Shown here one piece after another: positions 26,005 to 35,178 of a DNA stretch of 64,000 bases. Numbering within the stretch: the stretch's first letter is position 1; each line of letters opens with the position of its first letter. Below the pieces are notes generated by a model that had not been told where the DNA came from, made no database searches, and saw only the letters and a list, made by a program, of their open reading frames with translations. The position numbers and the translations under genes were made by a program. Source of the DNA: G963674665 sp963674665 (GTDB taxonomy: Bacteria; Desulfobacterota; Desulfovibrionia; Desulfovibrionales; Desulfovibrionaceae); NCBI GenBank assembly GCA_963674665.2, contig CAXXPL010000001.1, forward strand, positions 62,001 to 126,000, in the 5' to 3' direction.

Positions 26005-28185
26005 CTACAGCTCAATATTCAATTGGGCCAGCTTCCGATACAGGGTAGTTCTGTCGATTCCCAATATTCTCGCAGCTTTGGCCTTGTTTCCCTCGGCATG
26101 CTCCAGGGCATCGAGGATGTCCTGCTTCTCAAGGGTGCGGGACTGACCATTGTGCGCAACAAGGGGGAGTTTGTTGGCCATGCGTTTTCGGGAGAGAAGT
26201 TCCCGGGGCAGATGGTGCAGTCCCACCAGGCCCTCCTGGCAGAGGATGCAGGCGTGCTCCAGGGAGTGCTTGAGTTCGCGGACATTGCCCGGCCAGGGGT
26301 AGCGCATCAGGACTTCCAGGGCGTCGTTGGACATCCCGCTCATCTTCTTGTGAAAGGAATTACCGAAGTGGCTGAGGAAGTGATCCACGAACAGGGGGAT
26401 GTCCTCGGTCCGCTCACGCAGGCTGGGCAGGTTTATGACCATGACATTGAGGCGGTAGTAGAGGTCCTGCCGGAAACGCCCCTGGTTGACCTTCTCCAGC
26501 AAGTCCACGTTGCTGGCCGCGATGACGCGCACGTCGGCCTTTCTCGTGATGGACTCTCCCACCCGCTCATATTCCTTCTGCTCCAGGAAGCGCAGCAGCT
26601 TGAGCTGGATGAGGGGCGAGATGTCGCCGATTTCGTCCAGGAACAGGGTACCGCCGCTGGCGGCCTGGATGCGGCCCTCCTTGTCGCGGATGGCGCCTGT
26701 GAACGCTCCCCGCACGTGACCGAACAGTTCGCTTTCCAGGAGATTCTCGGACAGGGCTGAGCAGTTCACCTTGATGAGGGGGCCTTTTTCCCGCACGCCG
26801 CCATAGTGCAGGGCATCCGCCACCAGCTCCTTGCCGGTGCCGGTTTCGCCCTGGACCAGTACGGTGGAGTCCACGTTGGCGAGCTGCTCGATGAGCGTGT
26901 AGATTTCCTGCATGGGCTTGCTCTTGCCCACGATGTTGCGGAAGTGCTTGCGCTCGCCCAGGCGCTTTTCCAGGTCCATGAGACGGGTCACGTCCTTGAC
27001 CACCAGCACCGCGCCGTAGTGCATGTCGGATTCATCCAGCAGGGGGGTGCAGTTGAGCTCCACGTGACGCTTGGGCTGGCCCTGGCGGCCGCAGGGCACG
27101 AGCATGGAGCGCACCGGCTTCCTGGTGCGCAGGGTCGTGCGCACGATCTCCAGGCAGTTGGCGCTGCCACAGGGCGCCTGGTCATGGAAGAACTCCCCGG
27201 GGGGGGAGTCCGGCCCGAGACCGCAAATGTCCTGTGCCGCCGCGTTGGTGGAGATGAGGCGCAACTCGTCGTCCACCGTGATGATGGCGTCCGGGATACT
27301 GCGGAAGGTTGCGTCCAGGTTGCGACGGTAGCGTTCCTTGTCCTGCACGGCCTTGCTCAGGGCGAGTTCGGTCCTTTTCCGATCGGTAATGTCACGTGTC
27401 ACGCCCAGGATGCCGATGAAACGCCCATTGTCGTACATGGCGCTGGTGGAGCTCTCGGTCCAGAGGGCCTCCTGCTCGCTGGTCACCAGCCGCAGCTGCC
27501 ACAGCCTTGTGGACGTGTCGGGGGCCTCATTATTGAGTGATTCTGCCCAGGCGCGCCACCCCGCATGGGAGCCGGCGTCCTCGGGAAGGATGAAGTCTTC
27601 AACGGGCCTATTCAGAATATCCTCGGGCAGGTAGCCGAAGATGCGTTTCGTGGCCGGGCTGGCATAGGTCAGATGCAGGTCGGGGCCCAGGGTCCAGATG
27701 ACGTCGCCGGCGTTTTCAGCCAGCAGCCGGTACTGGCGTTCGCTCTCCCTGAGCTCGTGCTGGAGCTGGCGTTTTTCGTCGAGCAGGGCCTTGTGCTCCA
27801 GAGCCCGGGATGTGACCCGCAGAATATCCGCCTTTTCGATAGGCTTCTGCAGGTAGTCGAAGGCACCGTGGCGTACCGAGGCGGTGGCGGTCTCTAGGGC
27901 GGGGCGCCCGGTTATCATGACCACCGGAGTATGCGGGGAGTGGGTGCGGATTTCCTCCAACAGTGCCATGCCGCTGTCCTCGTTGAGCACGATGTCGATG
28001 AGGGCCAGGTCGTATTCATGATGCTTAAGGGCTTCCTGGGCCTCCTGCAGCGAACCGGCGCTGTGCGGTACGCAGCCGAATTCGGCCAGAAACGCCTCGA
28101 AGGTCAGCCTGATGGTCGGCTCGTCATCTACCACGAGCACGTGAGGCTTGTTCACTTTCTTGTCCCATGAAAGATTCTGGATCAT
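26005..28185 (-). CDS. Sigma-54-dependent response regulator with PAS domains
   Basis: A 726-residue NtrC-family activator. Order: receiver domain (residues 14-130, phospho-Asp 64 in ALIDIV), two PAS-like domains (about 145-265 and 280-390), AAA+ sigma-54 interaction domain (about 400-635; Walker A GETGTGKE, sigma-54 contact loop GAFTGA, Walker B GGTLFLDEIGD) and a Fis-type HTH (about 675-720, NKAKAARILGIDRTTLYRKL). It activates sigma-54 promoters after phosphorylation, probably by the kinase encoded just upstream: its ATG 28185 overlaps the kinase stop by 4 bp (ATGA). The targets may include the sRNA promoter at 25792 (inference). Confidence 0.93.
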   Translation of the reverse strand: MIQNLSWDKKVNKPHVLVVDDEPTIRLTFEAFLAEFGCVPHSAGSLQEAQEALKHHEYDLALIDIVLNEDSGMALLEEIRTHSPHTPVVMITGRPALETATASVRHGAFDYLQKPIEKADILRVTSRALEHKALLDEKRQLQHELRESERQYRLLAENAGDVIWTLGPDLHLTYASPATKRIFGYLPEDILNRPVEDFILPEDAGSHAGWRAWAESLNNEAPDTSTRLWQLRLVTSEQEALWTESSTSAMYDNGRFIGILGVTRDITDRKRTELALSKAVQDKERYRRNLDATFRSIPDAIITVDDELRLISTNAAAQDICGLGPDSPPGEFFHDQAPCGSANCLEIVRTTLRTRKPVRSMLVPCGRQGQPKRHVELNCTPLLDESDMHYGAVLVVKDVTRLMDLEKRLGERKHFRNIVGKSKPMQEIYTLIEQLANVDSTVLVQGETGTGKELVADALHYGGVREKGPLIKVNCSALSENLLESELFGHVRGAFTGAIRDKEGRIQAASGGTLFLDEIGDISPLIQLKLLRFLEQKEYERVGESITRKADVRVIAASNVDLLEKVNQGRFRQDLYYRLNVMVINLPSLRERTEDIPLFVDHFLSHFGNSFHKKMSGMSNDALEVLMRYPWPGNVRELKHSLEHACILCQEGLVGLHHLPRELLSRKRMANKLPLVAHNGQSRTLEKQDILDALEHAEGNKAKAARILGIDRTTLYRKLAQLNIEL

Positions 28186-30260
28186 GGAAAGTCCGTCCTG
28201 CTGTTGGTATGCACTATGGCGGGCAGGGTCACGCCAACCTCCGCCCCTTCGTTGGGAATGCCGGATATGCTGATCCTGCCGCCGAATTGCTCCACGATGG
28301 AGCGGCAGATCGTGAGGCCCAGGCCTGTGCCTTCCCCCTGCCGCTTGGTGGTGAAAAAGGGGGTGAACACGCGCTCGAGATGCTCCCTGGAGATGCCCGC
28401 GCCATTGTCCTTGAAATAGACGCACACCCACTGCCTGCCGTTTTCCTGCCTGTTGATGAAGCGGATGCGCAACCGTTTCTCCTTGCATGGCGAGGGAAAG
28501 CGCTGGTTCAGGGCATGGTGGGCATTGTTCAGCAGGTTGATGAACACCTGTTGCATGCCGCCGGAGCGGGCCCTGATCCGTGGACAGTTTCCGGACACAG
28601 GAGTCTCCACCGTGATACGCACTCCGGATTTGAGCATCTGCGTGCGCAGGAGATCCAGGGAGTATTCCAGGATATCGGGCAGGCTCACTTCCTCGTCGGG
28701 CTCGTTGCCGTCCCTGGCGAGATGCAGCAGGCTGTTCACGATGCGGGCTATGCGTCTGCTTTCGTGGATGATCATCTGCTGGTACTTGTCGGGCCGCCCC
28801 GCCAACGCGGCTTCGTCAGAGAGTATCTGGGCGCAGTTGATGATCCCGTTGATGGGGTTGTTGATCTCATGGGCCACCCCGGCGGCCAGCTCCCCCACCG
28901 AGGCGAGCTGTGCGGAGCGCATGGTCTCGGCCTGGAGCATTTTTTGTTTCTGAATGTCCCGCCCCACGGATTGGACTTCCACGAGTTCGCCGTCTGCATC
29001 GAAAAAACCCCGGTTCACGAACTGCATCCAGATCACTTCCCCGTAGCCGTTGAAGACCCTGTTTTCCACGAAGATCACAGGATTGTCCGGGCTGAGGGTG
29101 CTCAGCTCCCGCTCCACCCTCTCGAGGTCCTCGTGAAAGCAGGTGGAGTGCCAGGTCCTTCCCATCAGGTCCTCGGGGTTCTTGTTGAAGAAGCGGCAGA
29201 ACACCTCGTTGGTGAATGTGAACTGGCCATATTTATTGAATCTGCAGATGGTTTCGGTCTGATCCTGGACCACGGCGCGGAAGCGGGCCTCGCTCCGCTC
29301 CAGGGCCCGCAGCACCCGTGTCCTGATCTTTTCCATGCGCATGGCGCGGATACCGTGGGCCATGTTCTCGGCCAGCCTGTCCAGGAGCCTGGTTTCCTCC
29401 TCGTCAAAGGTTTCTGCCTGATGGGAGAAAACGTGCAGGGCTCCGAGCAACTCGCCCCCAAGGGAGAGAGGAATGGCGGCAAAGGATCTGAACCCCGCCT
29501 CTCGGGCCACCCTGGTCACGGCGCTGTCGGTATCGGGGTCATCGCCCACCTGCCTCCTCACGATCCGCAGGGTGTCCATGGCCTCCTGGCAGGGGCAGGA
29601 GGGTGACGCGGATTCAAGGCAAACCGCGTGCAATTGTTGCAGAAAGTCGTCACTGAACCCGCAATGGGCCATGGGCTCGATTTCTCCGGTGTCCATTGAG
29701 CTGACCACTATCCATGCGGCGGGAAACCCGCCGCTCTCGCACAGAATGTGGCAGATGTCCCGGGCAAGATTCTGTTCGCTTCGCGCATGCAGCACAGCGT
29801 GGTTGCCGTTGGCCAGAATGGCCAGGGAGCGGTGCGCCTCGTGCAACTGCTCCTCGTGCTTCTTGTGGGTGATGTCGAAAGCCATGCCGCACACCGCGCT
29901 GGGGAGCCCCTCTGCGTCCAGCACCGGGAAAAGCGCGCTGATGTACGTGAGCACGTTGCCCTGGACTGGGATCTTGACCTCCCTGGAGTAGGGCGTGCCC
30001 GAGGTCAATACCCAGTGATGATCGGCCAGTATCGCCTCCACGGTCTCCGGGGGCAGGTAGTCGCGTTTGTTGGTGCCGCGCATCCGCTCGGGGGTGGTTC
30101 CCAGCAGGTCGGCATAGGCCTTGTTCACCTGCAGATAGTCACCCTGTCCGTCCACAACGAAGCAGGGAGAGGTCGAGTTGAATATGGCGTCGGACAGCAG
30201 GCTGTCTATGCCGCGGTTCAGGCCGCCGCAAAAGGGGTGATCGGGTGCGTTCGGTTTCAT
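28182..30260 (-). CDS. PAS/GAF sensor histidine kinase
   Basis: A 692-residue soluble-looking kinase without clear membrane segments: PAS (about 20-140), GAF (about 150-300), second PAS (about 310-440), HisKA with the phospho-His in AAGVAHEINNPINGI, and HATPase_c (INLLNNAHHALN, FKDNGAGI, GTGLGLTICRSIVEQ). It should phosphorylate the sigma-54 regulator encoded downstream with a 4-bp overlap. Its ATG directly abuts the glgB stop codon with no gap, so it is translated from the glycogen operon. The signal is unknown; PAS and GAF domains could bind heme, flavin or a small ligand. Confidence 0.92.
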   Translation of the reverse strand: MKPNAPDHPFCGGLNRGIDSLLSDAIFNSTSPCFVVDGQGDYLQVNKAYADLLGTTPERMRGTNKRDYLPPETVEAILADHHWVLTSGTPYSREVKIPVQGNVLTYISALFPVLDAEGLPSAVCGMAFDITHKKHEEQLHEAHRSLAILANGNHAVLHARSEQNLARDICHILCESGGFPAAWIVVSSMDTGEIEPMAHCGFSDDFLQQLHAVCLESASPSCPCQEAMDTLRIVRRQVGDDPDTDSAVTRVAREAGFRSFAAIPLSLGGELLGALHVFSHQAETFDEEETRLLDRLAENMAHGIRAMRMEKIRTRVLRALERSEARFRAVVQDQTETICRFNKYGQFTFTNEVFCRFFNKNPEDLMGRTWHSTCFHEDLERVERELSTLSPDNPVIFVENRVFNGYGEVIWMQFVNRGFFDADGELVEVQSVGRDIQKQKMLQAETMRSAQLASVGELAAGVAHEINNPINGIINCAQILSDEAALAGRPDKYQQMIIHESRRIARIVNSLLHLARDGNEPDEEVSLPDILEYSLDLLRTQMLKSGVRITVETPVSGNCPRIRARSGGMQQVFINLLNNAHHALNQRFPSPCKEKRLRIRFINRQENGRQWVCVYFKDNGAGISREHLERVFTPFFTTKRQGEGTGLGLTICRSIVEQFGGRISISGIPNEGAEVGVTLPAIVHTNSRTDFP

Positions 30261-32162
30261 TTATTCCGGAATGAAGGCCAGTGCGCCCAGAGGGGGCAAC
30301 TGCAGTTCCAGGTGCCAAGACCAGTTGCCGAGGTCTGATTTCATGGCCGTGACCTGCCCAGCGTTACCCACATCCGAACCGCCGAAGACAGCGGCGTCAG
30401 AGTTGAAGATCTCCTTCCACACTCCGGGAATGGGACACTGCACGCAGTAGCCGTGACGCACCGCGGGCGTGAAGTTGAACACCCAGAGTATGGGTTTGTT
30501 GTCCGGGGCCTTGCGCAGAAAGCTGACGATGGAGGCCTGGTAGTCGGAGAAATCCACCCACTCGAAGCCTGTCCAGTCGTGGTCGCGCATATGCATGGGG
30601 GGGTACTTCCCCTGCAGGCGGTTGAGTTCCCGCAGGAGCAGGGAAATGCCCAAGTGTTCCGGGAATTCCAGCAATGCCCAGTCCAACTCCCCCTGGGAGT
30701 CCCATTCGTTCCACTGCCCGAACTCTCCGCCCATGAACAGCAGTTTCTTGCCCGGGTGCGCCCACTGGTAGCTCAGCAAAAGCCGCAGGTTGGCCTGCTT
30801 CTGCCAGATGTCCCCAGGCATCTTGGAGAGCAGCGCGCCCTTGCCGTGCACAACCTCGTCATGGGAGAGGGGCAGCACGAAGTTTTCGGTAAAGGCGTAG
30901 AGCATGGAAAAGGTCAGGTTGTTGTGGTGGTAGGAGCGGTAGACCGGATTCTTGGTGAAATATTCCAGGGTGTCATGCATCCACCCCATGTTCCATTTGA
31001 AGGTGAAGCCCAAGCCTCCCGCATACAGGGGGCGGGAGACGCCTGCCCAGGCAGTGGACTCCTCGGCCACCATGATGGCGCCGGGGTACAGGCCGTGCAC
31101 GGTCTTGTTGAGCTCCTTGAGAAAGTCGATGGCTTCGAGGTTCTCCTTGCCGCCGAAGACGTTGGGCAACCATTCTCCCTCTTCGCGGGAGTAGTCCAGG
31201 TAGAGCATGGAGGCAACGGCGTCAATGCGCAGGCCGTCGATGTGGAATTCCTTGAGCCAGTAGAGGGCGTTGGCAAAGAGAAAACCGCGGACTTCGTGCC
31301 TGCCGTAGTTGAAGATGTAGGTGCCCCAGTCCGGGTGCTCTCCCTGGCGCGGGTCCGAGTGTTCGTACAGGGCGGTGCCGTCGAAACGCCCCAGGCACCA
31401 GTCGTCCTTGGGAAAGTGCCCTGGAACCCAGTCCAGCAGAACCCCGATGCCTTCCAAATGGCAGCGGTCCACAAAGGCCTTGAATTCCTCGGGTTTGCCG
31501 AAGCGTGATGTGGGCGCGTAGAAATGGCTGACCTGATACCCCCAGCTCTCGTCCAGGGGGTGTTCGGCAAGGGGCATGAACTGGATGTGGGTGAATCCCA
31601 GTTTCTTGACATACGGGATGAGCTGGTCAGCCAGCTCTTCGTAACTCATGAATCTGGCGCCCGAGCTGGTGCGTCGCCAGGAGCCGGCATGCACCTCGTA
31701 GATCGACACCTGGCGGTTCAGTGGCAGGCCGTTTTCCCTGCGCCTGAGCATCCAGTCCTCGTCCTGCCACTGGTGGTTGTCCAGGTCCCAGGTTCTGGAC
31801 GCCACGCCGGGGCGCACCTCGGCGTAAAAGGCCATGGGGTCGGTCTTGTAGGCGATGCGGCCGTCGAGCTGCTTGATTCCGAACTTGTAGAGCATGCCCT
31901 TGGGAATGTCTGGAATGAACGCTGCCCAGATTCCGGAAACCCCCACGGGGTACAATGGATATTCACCGTAGCGCCAGTCGTTGCATTCGCCGCAGATGTG
32001 CACTTCCTGGGCGTTGGGCGCCCAGACCGCGAAGCGGTAGCCCTGCCTGCCGTCCTCGTCGTAGGGGTGGGCGCCCAGGATTTTGAAGATGTCCCAATGC
32101 TTGCCCTCGTTGAACAGCTGCAGGTCAAAAGGGGGGATATACAACGGCTTGGTGGTGTTCAT
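30261..32162 (-). CDS. glgB: 1,4-alpha-glucan (glycogen) branching enzyme
   Basis: A 633-residue GH13 branching enzyme that creates alpha-1,6 branches in glycogen. It has an N-terminal CBM48-like domain (KILGAHPYDE, FAVWAPNAQEV), the catalytic barrel with DGLRIDAVASMLYLDY (nucleophile Asp), MVAEES (acid Glu) and LSHDEVVHGK, and a C-terminal beta domain. The length is normal for forms lacking the extra N1 domain. ATG 32162 follows AGGAGA. It lies 62 bp after the UDP-glucose pyrophosphorylase gene and abuts the kinase gene, forming a four-gene operon. Confidence 0.96.
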   Translation of the reverse strand: MNTTKPLYIPPFDLQLFNEGKHWDIFKILGAHPYDEDGRQGYRFAVWAPNAQEVHICGECNDWRYGEYPLYPVGVSGIWAAFIPDIPKGMLYKFGIKQLDGRIAYKTDPMAFYAEVRPGVASRTWDLDNHQWQDEDWMLRRRENGLPLNRQVSIYEVHAGSWRRTSSGARFMSYEELADQLIPYVKKLGFTHIQFMPLAEHPLDESWGYQVSHFYAPTSRFGKPEEFKAFVDRCHLEGIGVLLDWVPGHFPKDDWCLGRFDGTALYEHSDPRQGEHPDWGTYIFNYGRHEVRGFLFANALYWLKEFHIDGLRIDAVASMLYLDYSREEGEWLPNVFGGKENLEAIDFLKELNKTVHGLYPGAIMVAEESTAWAGVSRPLYAGGLGFTFKWNMGWMHDTLEYFTKNPVYRSYHHNNLTFSMLYAFTENFVLPLSHDEVVHGKGALLSKMPGDIWQKQANLRLLLSYQWAHPGKKLLFMGGEFGQWNEWDSQGELDWALLEFPEHLGISLLLRELNRLQGKYPPMHMRDHDWTGFEWVDFSDYQASIVSFLRKAPDNKPILWVFNFTPAVRHGYCVQCPIPGVWKEIFNSDAAVFGGSDVGNAGQVTAMKSDLGNWSWHLELQLPPLGALAFIPE

Positions 32163-32224
32163 GCTTTCTCCTGATGCCCGTTGCGTGGTTCAGGCAAAAC
32201 ATCCGGGAGCGGAGCGCCCGCGCC

Positions 32225-33685
32225 TCACGATGTGGCCAGGTCGGGCTGCAAGCGCACCTCGCCGCTGAGCGTGGCGCCATCCTCGATGGCGCTCCGCCTC
32301 TCGCCCGAGGCTTCGATGCGTACATCGCCCTTGCAGATGATATCCTTACCGAAACGCACGTCCCCTTTGACATCCAGGGACGTGCATCGGGCCAGGGACG
32401 GGGCTCCGTACGGGAACCGGTCGGAGAATTCGTCGATCTTCTTGAAATACGTGGAGTCGAGCTGGATCAGCGGCAGATCGCCGGCCCGCTCGACAAGTGG
32501 AGTCAGGGTCTCGTCCGGATTGCGCTGGTAGCAGTCGGACTGCACCAGCAGCAGGTCGTTGGTGGTCTTCACCGGTGCGAACCGCTCCCTGGGGACCACC
32601 ACCGCAGCGGCCCTGTGAAAGGCGGAGATGGCGGCGCCCATGGCGGTCTCTATCTGCAACACCTTGGGTGAGCCGCCGTCCCTTGGATCCAGGGTCTTGG
32701 GATTCAGGATCAGGTCCAGGGGGATCATGTGGTGCTGGAGGAACACCTCGTCCAGGGCGCGCAGGTCCAGCCACAGGGAGTTGGTGTTGAAGAAGCGGTG
32801 CCTGTGGATGTCCTCGAAGTACTTTTTGTCCTCGTCCGGGCACTGGGCCACCTCACGCAGGCACAGCCTGTTCCAGGCGCGGAGCATAGCGAGGTGCCCC
32901 CCTTTGCGGTCCGCGGGCGTGCGCCGGGCAACCTCCATGAGAAAGGGGAACTTCTCCTTGGCCAGGTAGCCGAGAATGCGCGGGTTCATCACCGCGCCGA
33001 GATTGTCGGAATTGGAAATGAAGGCGTACACGAAGCCCTTGCGCAAGAGCTGGTCCAGCAGCCCCGAGACCTTGAGCGCGGTGTAGATGTCGCCGTGCCC
33101 CGGCGGGTTCCATTCCAGCTCCGGGTTGGCGGGCCAGACAGCGGGGGAGAAATCCTCCCGCAGCACCTTTGGGAACCGGTTCTGCACGAACGCCAGGGGA
33201 ATGGCCGTGGGCGCGTTGTCGAAGTGGGTCACGTGGAGCATGGTGTCCACGTGGGTCTTGAAGCTGTTCATCAGCACCAGGGGCAGGGAGGTCTTGTAGT
33301 TCTCCCTCAGGTGGGAGACCTGGCGCAGGATTATGTCCAGAAAGGTGAGGTCGTCCTTGAGGGTGATGAGGGACTTGGCGCGCTCCAGGCCCATGCTGGT
33401 GCCCAGGCCGCCGTTGAGTTTCACCACCACGGCCCGGTCCATGGCCTTGACGCCCTCCTCGGTATACTCCTCCAGAGCCTCGTAGGTCATGAGGTTTTCA
33501 TCGACCACCGGGTCGATGGCAGCCTCGGGCATCTTGCCCAGATCGCCTTGCAACAATTTGGTGTAGTAGTGTTTGAAAATATTGATGACCATCGGCCGCA
33601 GGCTGTGAGCCTCCATCTTCAACTCAAAGGCCCTGAATTTCGCCGCGACGGATGCGTCCTGCATGTTGATTGGCGGTTTGGTCAT
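32225..33685 (-). CDS. UTP-glucose-1-phosphate uridylyltransferase, eukaryote-like (UDPGP) type
   Basis: A 486-residue UDP-glucose pyrophosphorylase of the UGP2-like family, unrelated to GalU. Marks: the nucleotide-binding loop VVKLNGGLGTSMG (about 88-100), PPGHGDIYTAL (about 193), FISNSDNLGA (about 220), and a C-terminal left-handed helix-like tail (about 420-486). It forms UDP-glucose from glucose-1-phosphate and UTP, feeding cell-wall sugars and possibly glycogen or trehalose. It is the first gene of the operon with glgB, the kinase and the regulator. The promoter in the 130-bp upstream gap is not clear. Confidence 0.9.
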   Translation of the reverse strand: MTKPPINMQDASVAAKFRAFELKMEAHSLRPMVINIFKHYYTKLLQGDLGKMPEAAIDPVVDENLMTYEALEEYTEEGVKAMDRAVVVKLNGGLGTSMGLERAKSLITLKDDLTFLDIILRQVSHLRENYKTSLPLVLMNSFKTHVDTMLHVTHFDNAPTAIPLAFVQNRFPKVLREDFSPAVWPANPELEWNPPGHGDIYTALKVSGLLDQLLRKGFVYAFISNSDNLGAVMNPRILGYLAKEKFPFLMEVARRTPADRKGGHLAMLRAWNRLCLREVAQCPDEDKKYFEDIHRHRFFNTNSLWLDLRALDEVFLQHHMIPLDLILNPKTLDPRDGGSPKVLQIETAMGAAISAFHRAAAVVVPRERFAPVKTTNDLLLVQSDCYQRNPDETLTPLVERAGDLPLIQLDSTYFKKIDEFSDRFPYGAPSLARCTSLDVKGDVRFGKDIICKGDVRIEASGERRSAIEDGATLSGEVRLQPDLATS

Positions 33686-33815
33686 TGCTCGCGTCCTTGG
33701 TATTCGGCCCCTTGCTGGCTATGTCCGGGCTTGGGGCATTCTCGTCTTGAAGCAAGGCTCAATGTTTACGTCGTGCACGATTCCGTCATTATGCAACGGA
33801 GCATCCACTCCCCTG

Positions 33816-34916
33816 TCAGGAGCCCGGCCGCATGATGGCCATGAGCTGGGTGGGGGCGCGGGACTCCACCGAAATCGAGATGTCGGCGTCCGGCAGCAGA
33901 TCCGCGACGATCCGCAGCTTGTCCGGATGGATGCCGGTGCGCACGTCGCTGATCATGACGTTCTTCGGAACCGTAAGCTTGGGGCGGCTGCGCATGAATT
34001 TTCCATACAGGTCTATGACCAAGCGTCTCGGGTTGCTTATCTGAAAGTATTTGTGCCGCTCCACAGGCGATTCGGTGCGAATATCCAGAAGAATATTCTT
34101 GTTTTCAATGATTAGTTCGATGGAAACCACCCGGTTGTGGGCTGTGGCTGCCTTGGGTTCATCCTTGGGTTCGGGATCGAGCTCGTAGACCTTCGCGGGC
34201 TTGACAATGGGCTCGCGGACGGTATCGGGTTTCGGTGTGCCCAGGGAGCGCTGCTCAATTTGGCGCACGAGCTCATCCACACGGCTTTTGGGGCGGGTCA
34301 CCTCCTGGCGGGAGAGGTCCATGTCCCCGGCGATCTTTTTTTCCTGCTCCACTTCTTGTGTTTCGACCTTACCCAAGCCCTCGGCCTTTTCAACCTCCTT
34401 TTCCACCCACTTCTCCGCTTTCTCCAGCATCTTCTGGGCGCGGCTTTCCCCGGGTTCGTGCTCGGTGGCGGAGTGAGGCCTCGGGAGCTTCAACGGTGGG
34501 GGCGGAGCAAGGGATATGGCCTTGCCGGGAAATTTGGAATCCACCACGGGCTTGCCCGGAGCTTCCCGGGGCTCCTGGGCGGGAGGCGCGGGTGTGCTCT
34601 CCTTTTCCGTAACCTGGGGCCCGGGAGTCGGCTTGGGCGCGGCAGTGACTTCCGGCGCCGGCTCGCTCCCGGCCGATGACTCCGCTGGTTCAACCGCAGG
34701 TTCCGGTTTTTTGGGCTGCGGCCGCTCCTGCTCCTGTTTTGGGGGCGGAAGGGGGCTTCTTGCCTGGGCCATCTCCCTTTCGATCTTCTCGGGAGGGATC
34801 AGGTCCCTGGCTTCCCGTAGCGGGCGATCCGGCAGCACGCGGTACTGGTTGTACAGCATATAGCTCAACACCACGCAAACAATGAGTAAAAGTAGAAAGA
34901 TGAATCGTTTGATCAT
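33816..34916 (-). CDS. Membrane-anchored AMIN-domain protein
   Basis: A protein of about 366 residues with an N-terminal membrane anchor (FIFLLLLIVCVVLSYML), a long low-complexity Pro/Glu/Lys region (about 35-240, including charged EKAEKWVEKEVEKAE) and a C-terminal AMIN domain (about 265-365; NILLDIRTESPVERHKYFQ, PRRLVIDLYG, ISDVRTGIHPDKLRIVADL). AMIN domains usually target proteins to peptidoglycan or secretin complexes in the periplasm. ATG 34916 was chosen; a GTG nine bases upstream is possible. No amidase domain is attached, so this looks like a cell-envelope scaffold (inference). Confidence 0.82.
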   Translation of the reverse strand: MIKRFIFLLLLIVCVVLSYMLYNQYRVLPDRPLREARDLIPPEKIEREMAQARSPLPPPKQEQERPQPKKPEPAVEPAESSAGSEPAPEVTAAPKPTPGPQVTEKESTPAPPAQEPREAPGKPVVDSKFPGKAISLAPPPPLKLPRPHSATEHEPGESRAQKMLEKAEKWVEKEVEKAEGLGKVETQEVEQEKKIAGDMDLSRQEVTRPKSRVDELVRQIEQRSLGTPKPDTVREPIVKPAKVYELDPEPKDEPKAATAHNRVVSIELIIENKNILLDIRTESPVERHKYFQISNPRRLVIDLYGKFMRSRPKLTVPKNVMISDVRTGIHPDKLRIVADLLPDADISISVESRAPTQLMAIMRPGS

Positions 34917-35142
34917 AGTCTTCACCAGGCCCTGGCCGGGCAGTTATCTCAGCTCCCCAGGCCGGAAAGCCTGCAGGAAAAACGCTACCATACTGATTAC
35001 CCGAATACAAATGAACCCATCAAGGCTTTCCAGCCTCTGGGCATGAAATATTTTCCATGTCCTGGGGATAGGCCGCATCCATGACTCAGTGATGCGTTGA
35101 AATGAAGAGAGGTTCCATCTGAAACTCGATAAAACGTCCGGT

Positions 35143-35173
35143 ATTGAAAAAGTCCTGTCAGGGATTTTTCAAT
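35143..35173 (-). terminator. Hairpin after the exported-protein pair
   Basis: ATTGAAAAA (35143-35151) and TTTTTCAAT (35165-35173) are exactly complementary, with CCT/AGG inside. It lies 5 bp past the stop codon of the 35179 gene, with A/T-rich arms serving as the terminator tract on the minus strand. Confidence 0.7.
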
Positions 35174-35178
35174 GCGGC

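Noticed and set aside
4083..33764. TGAGCCTTGCTTCAAG shared in inverted form at 4083 and near 33749
   Set aside because: A 16-base match is about what chance gives for one pair in a window of this size on both strands.
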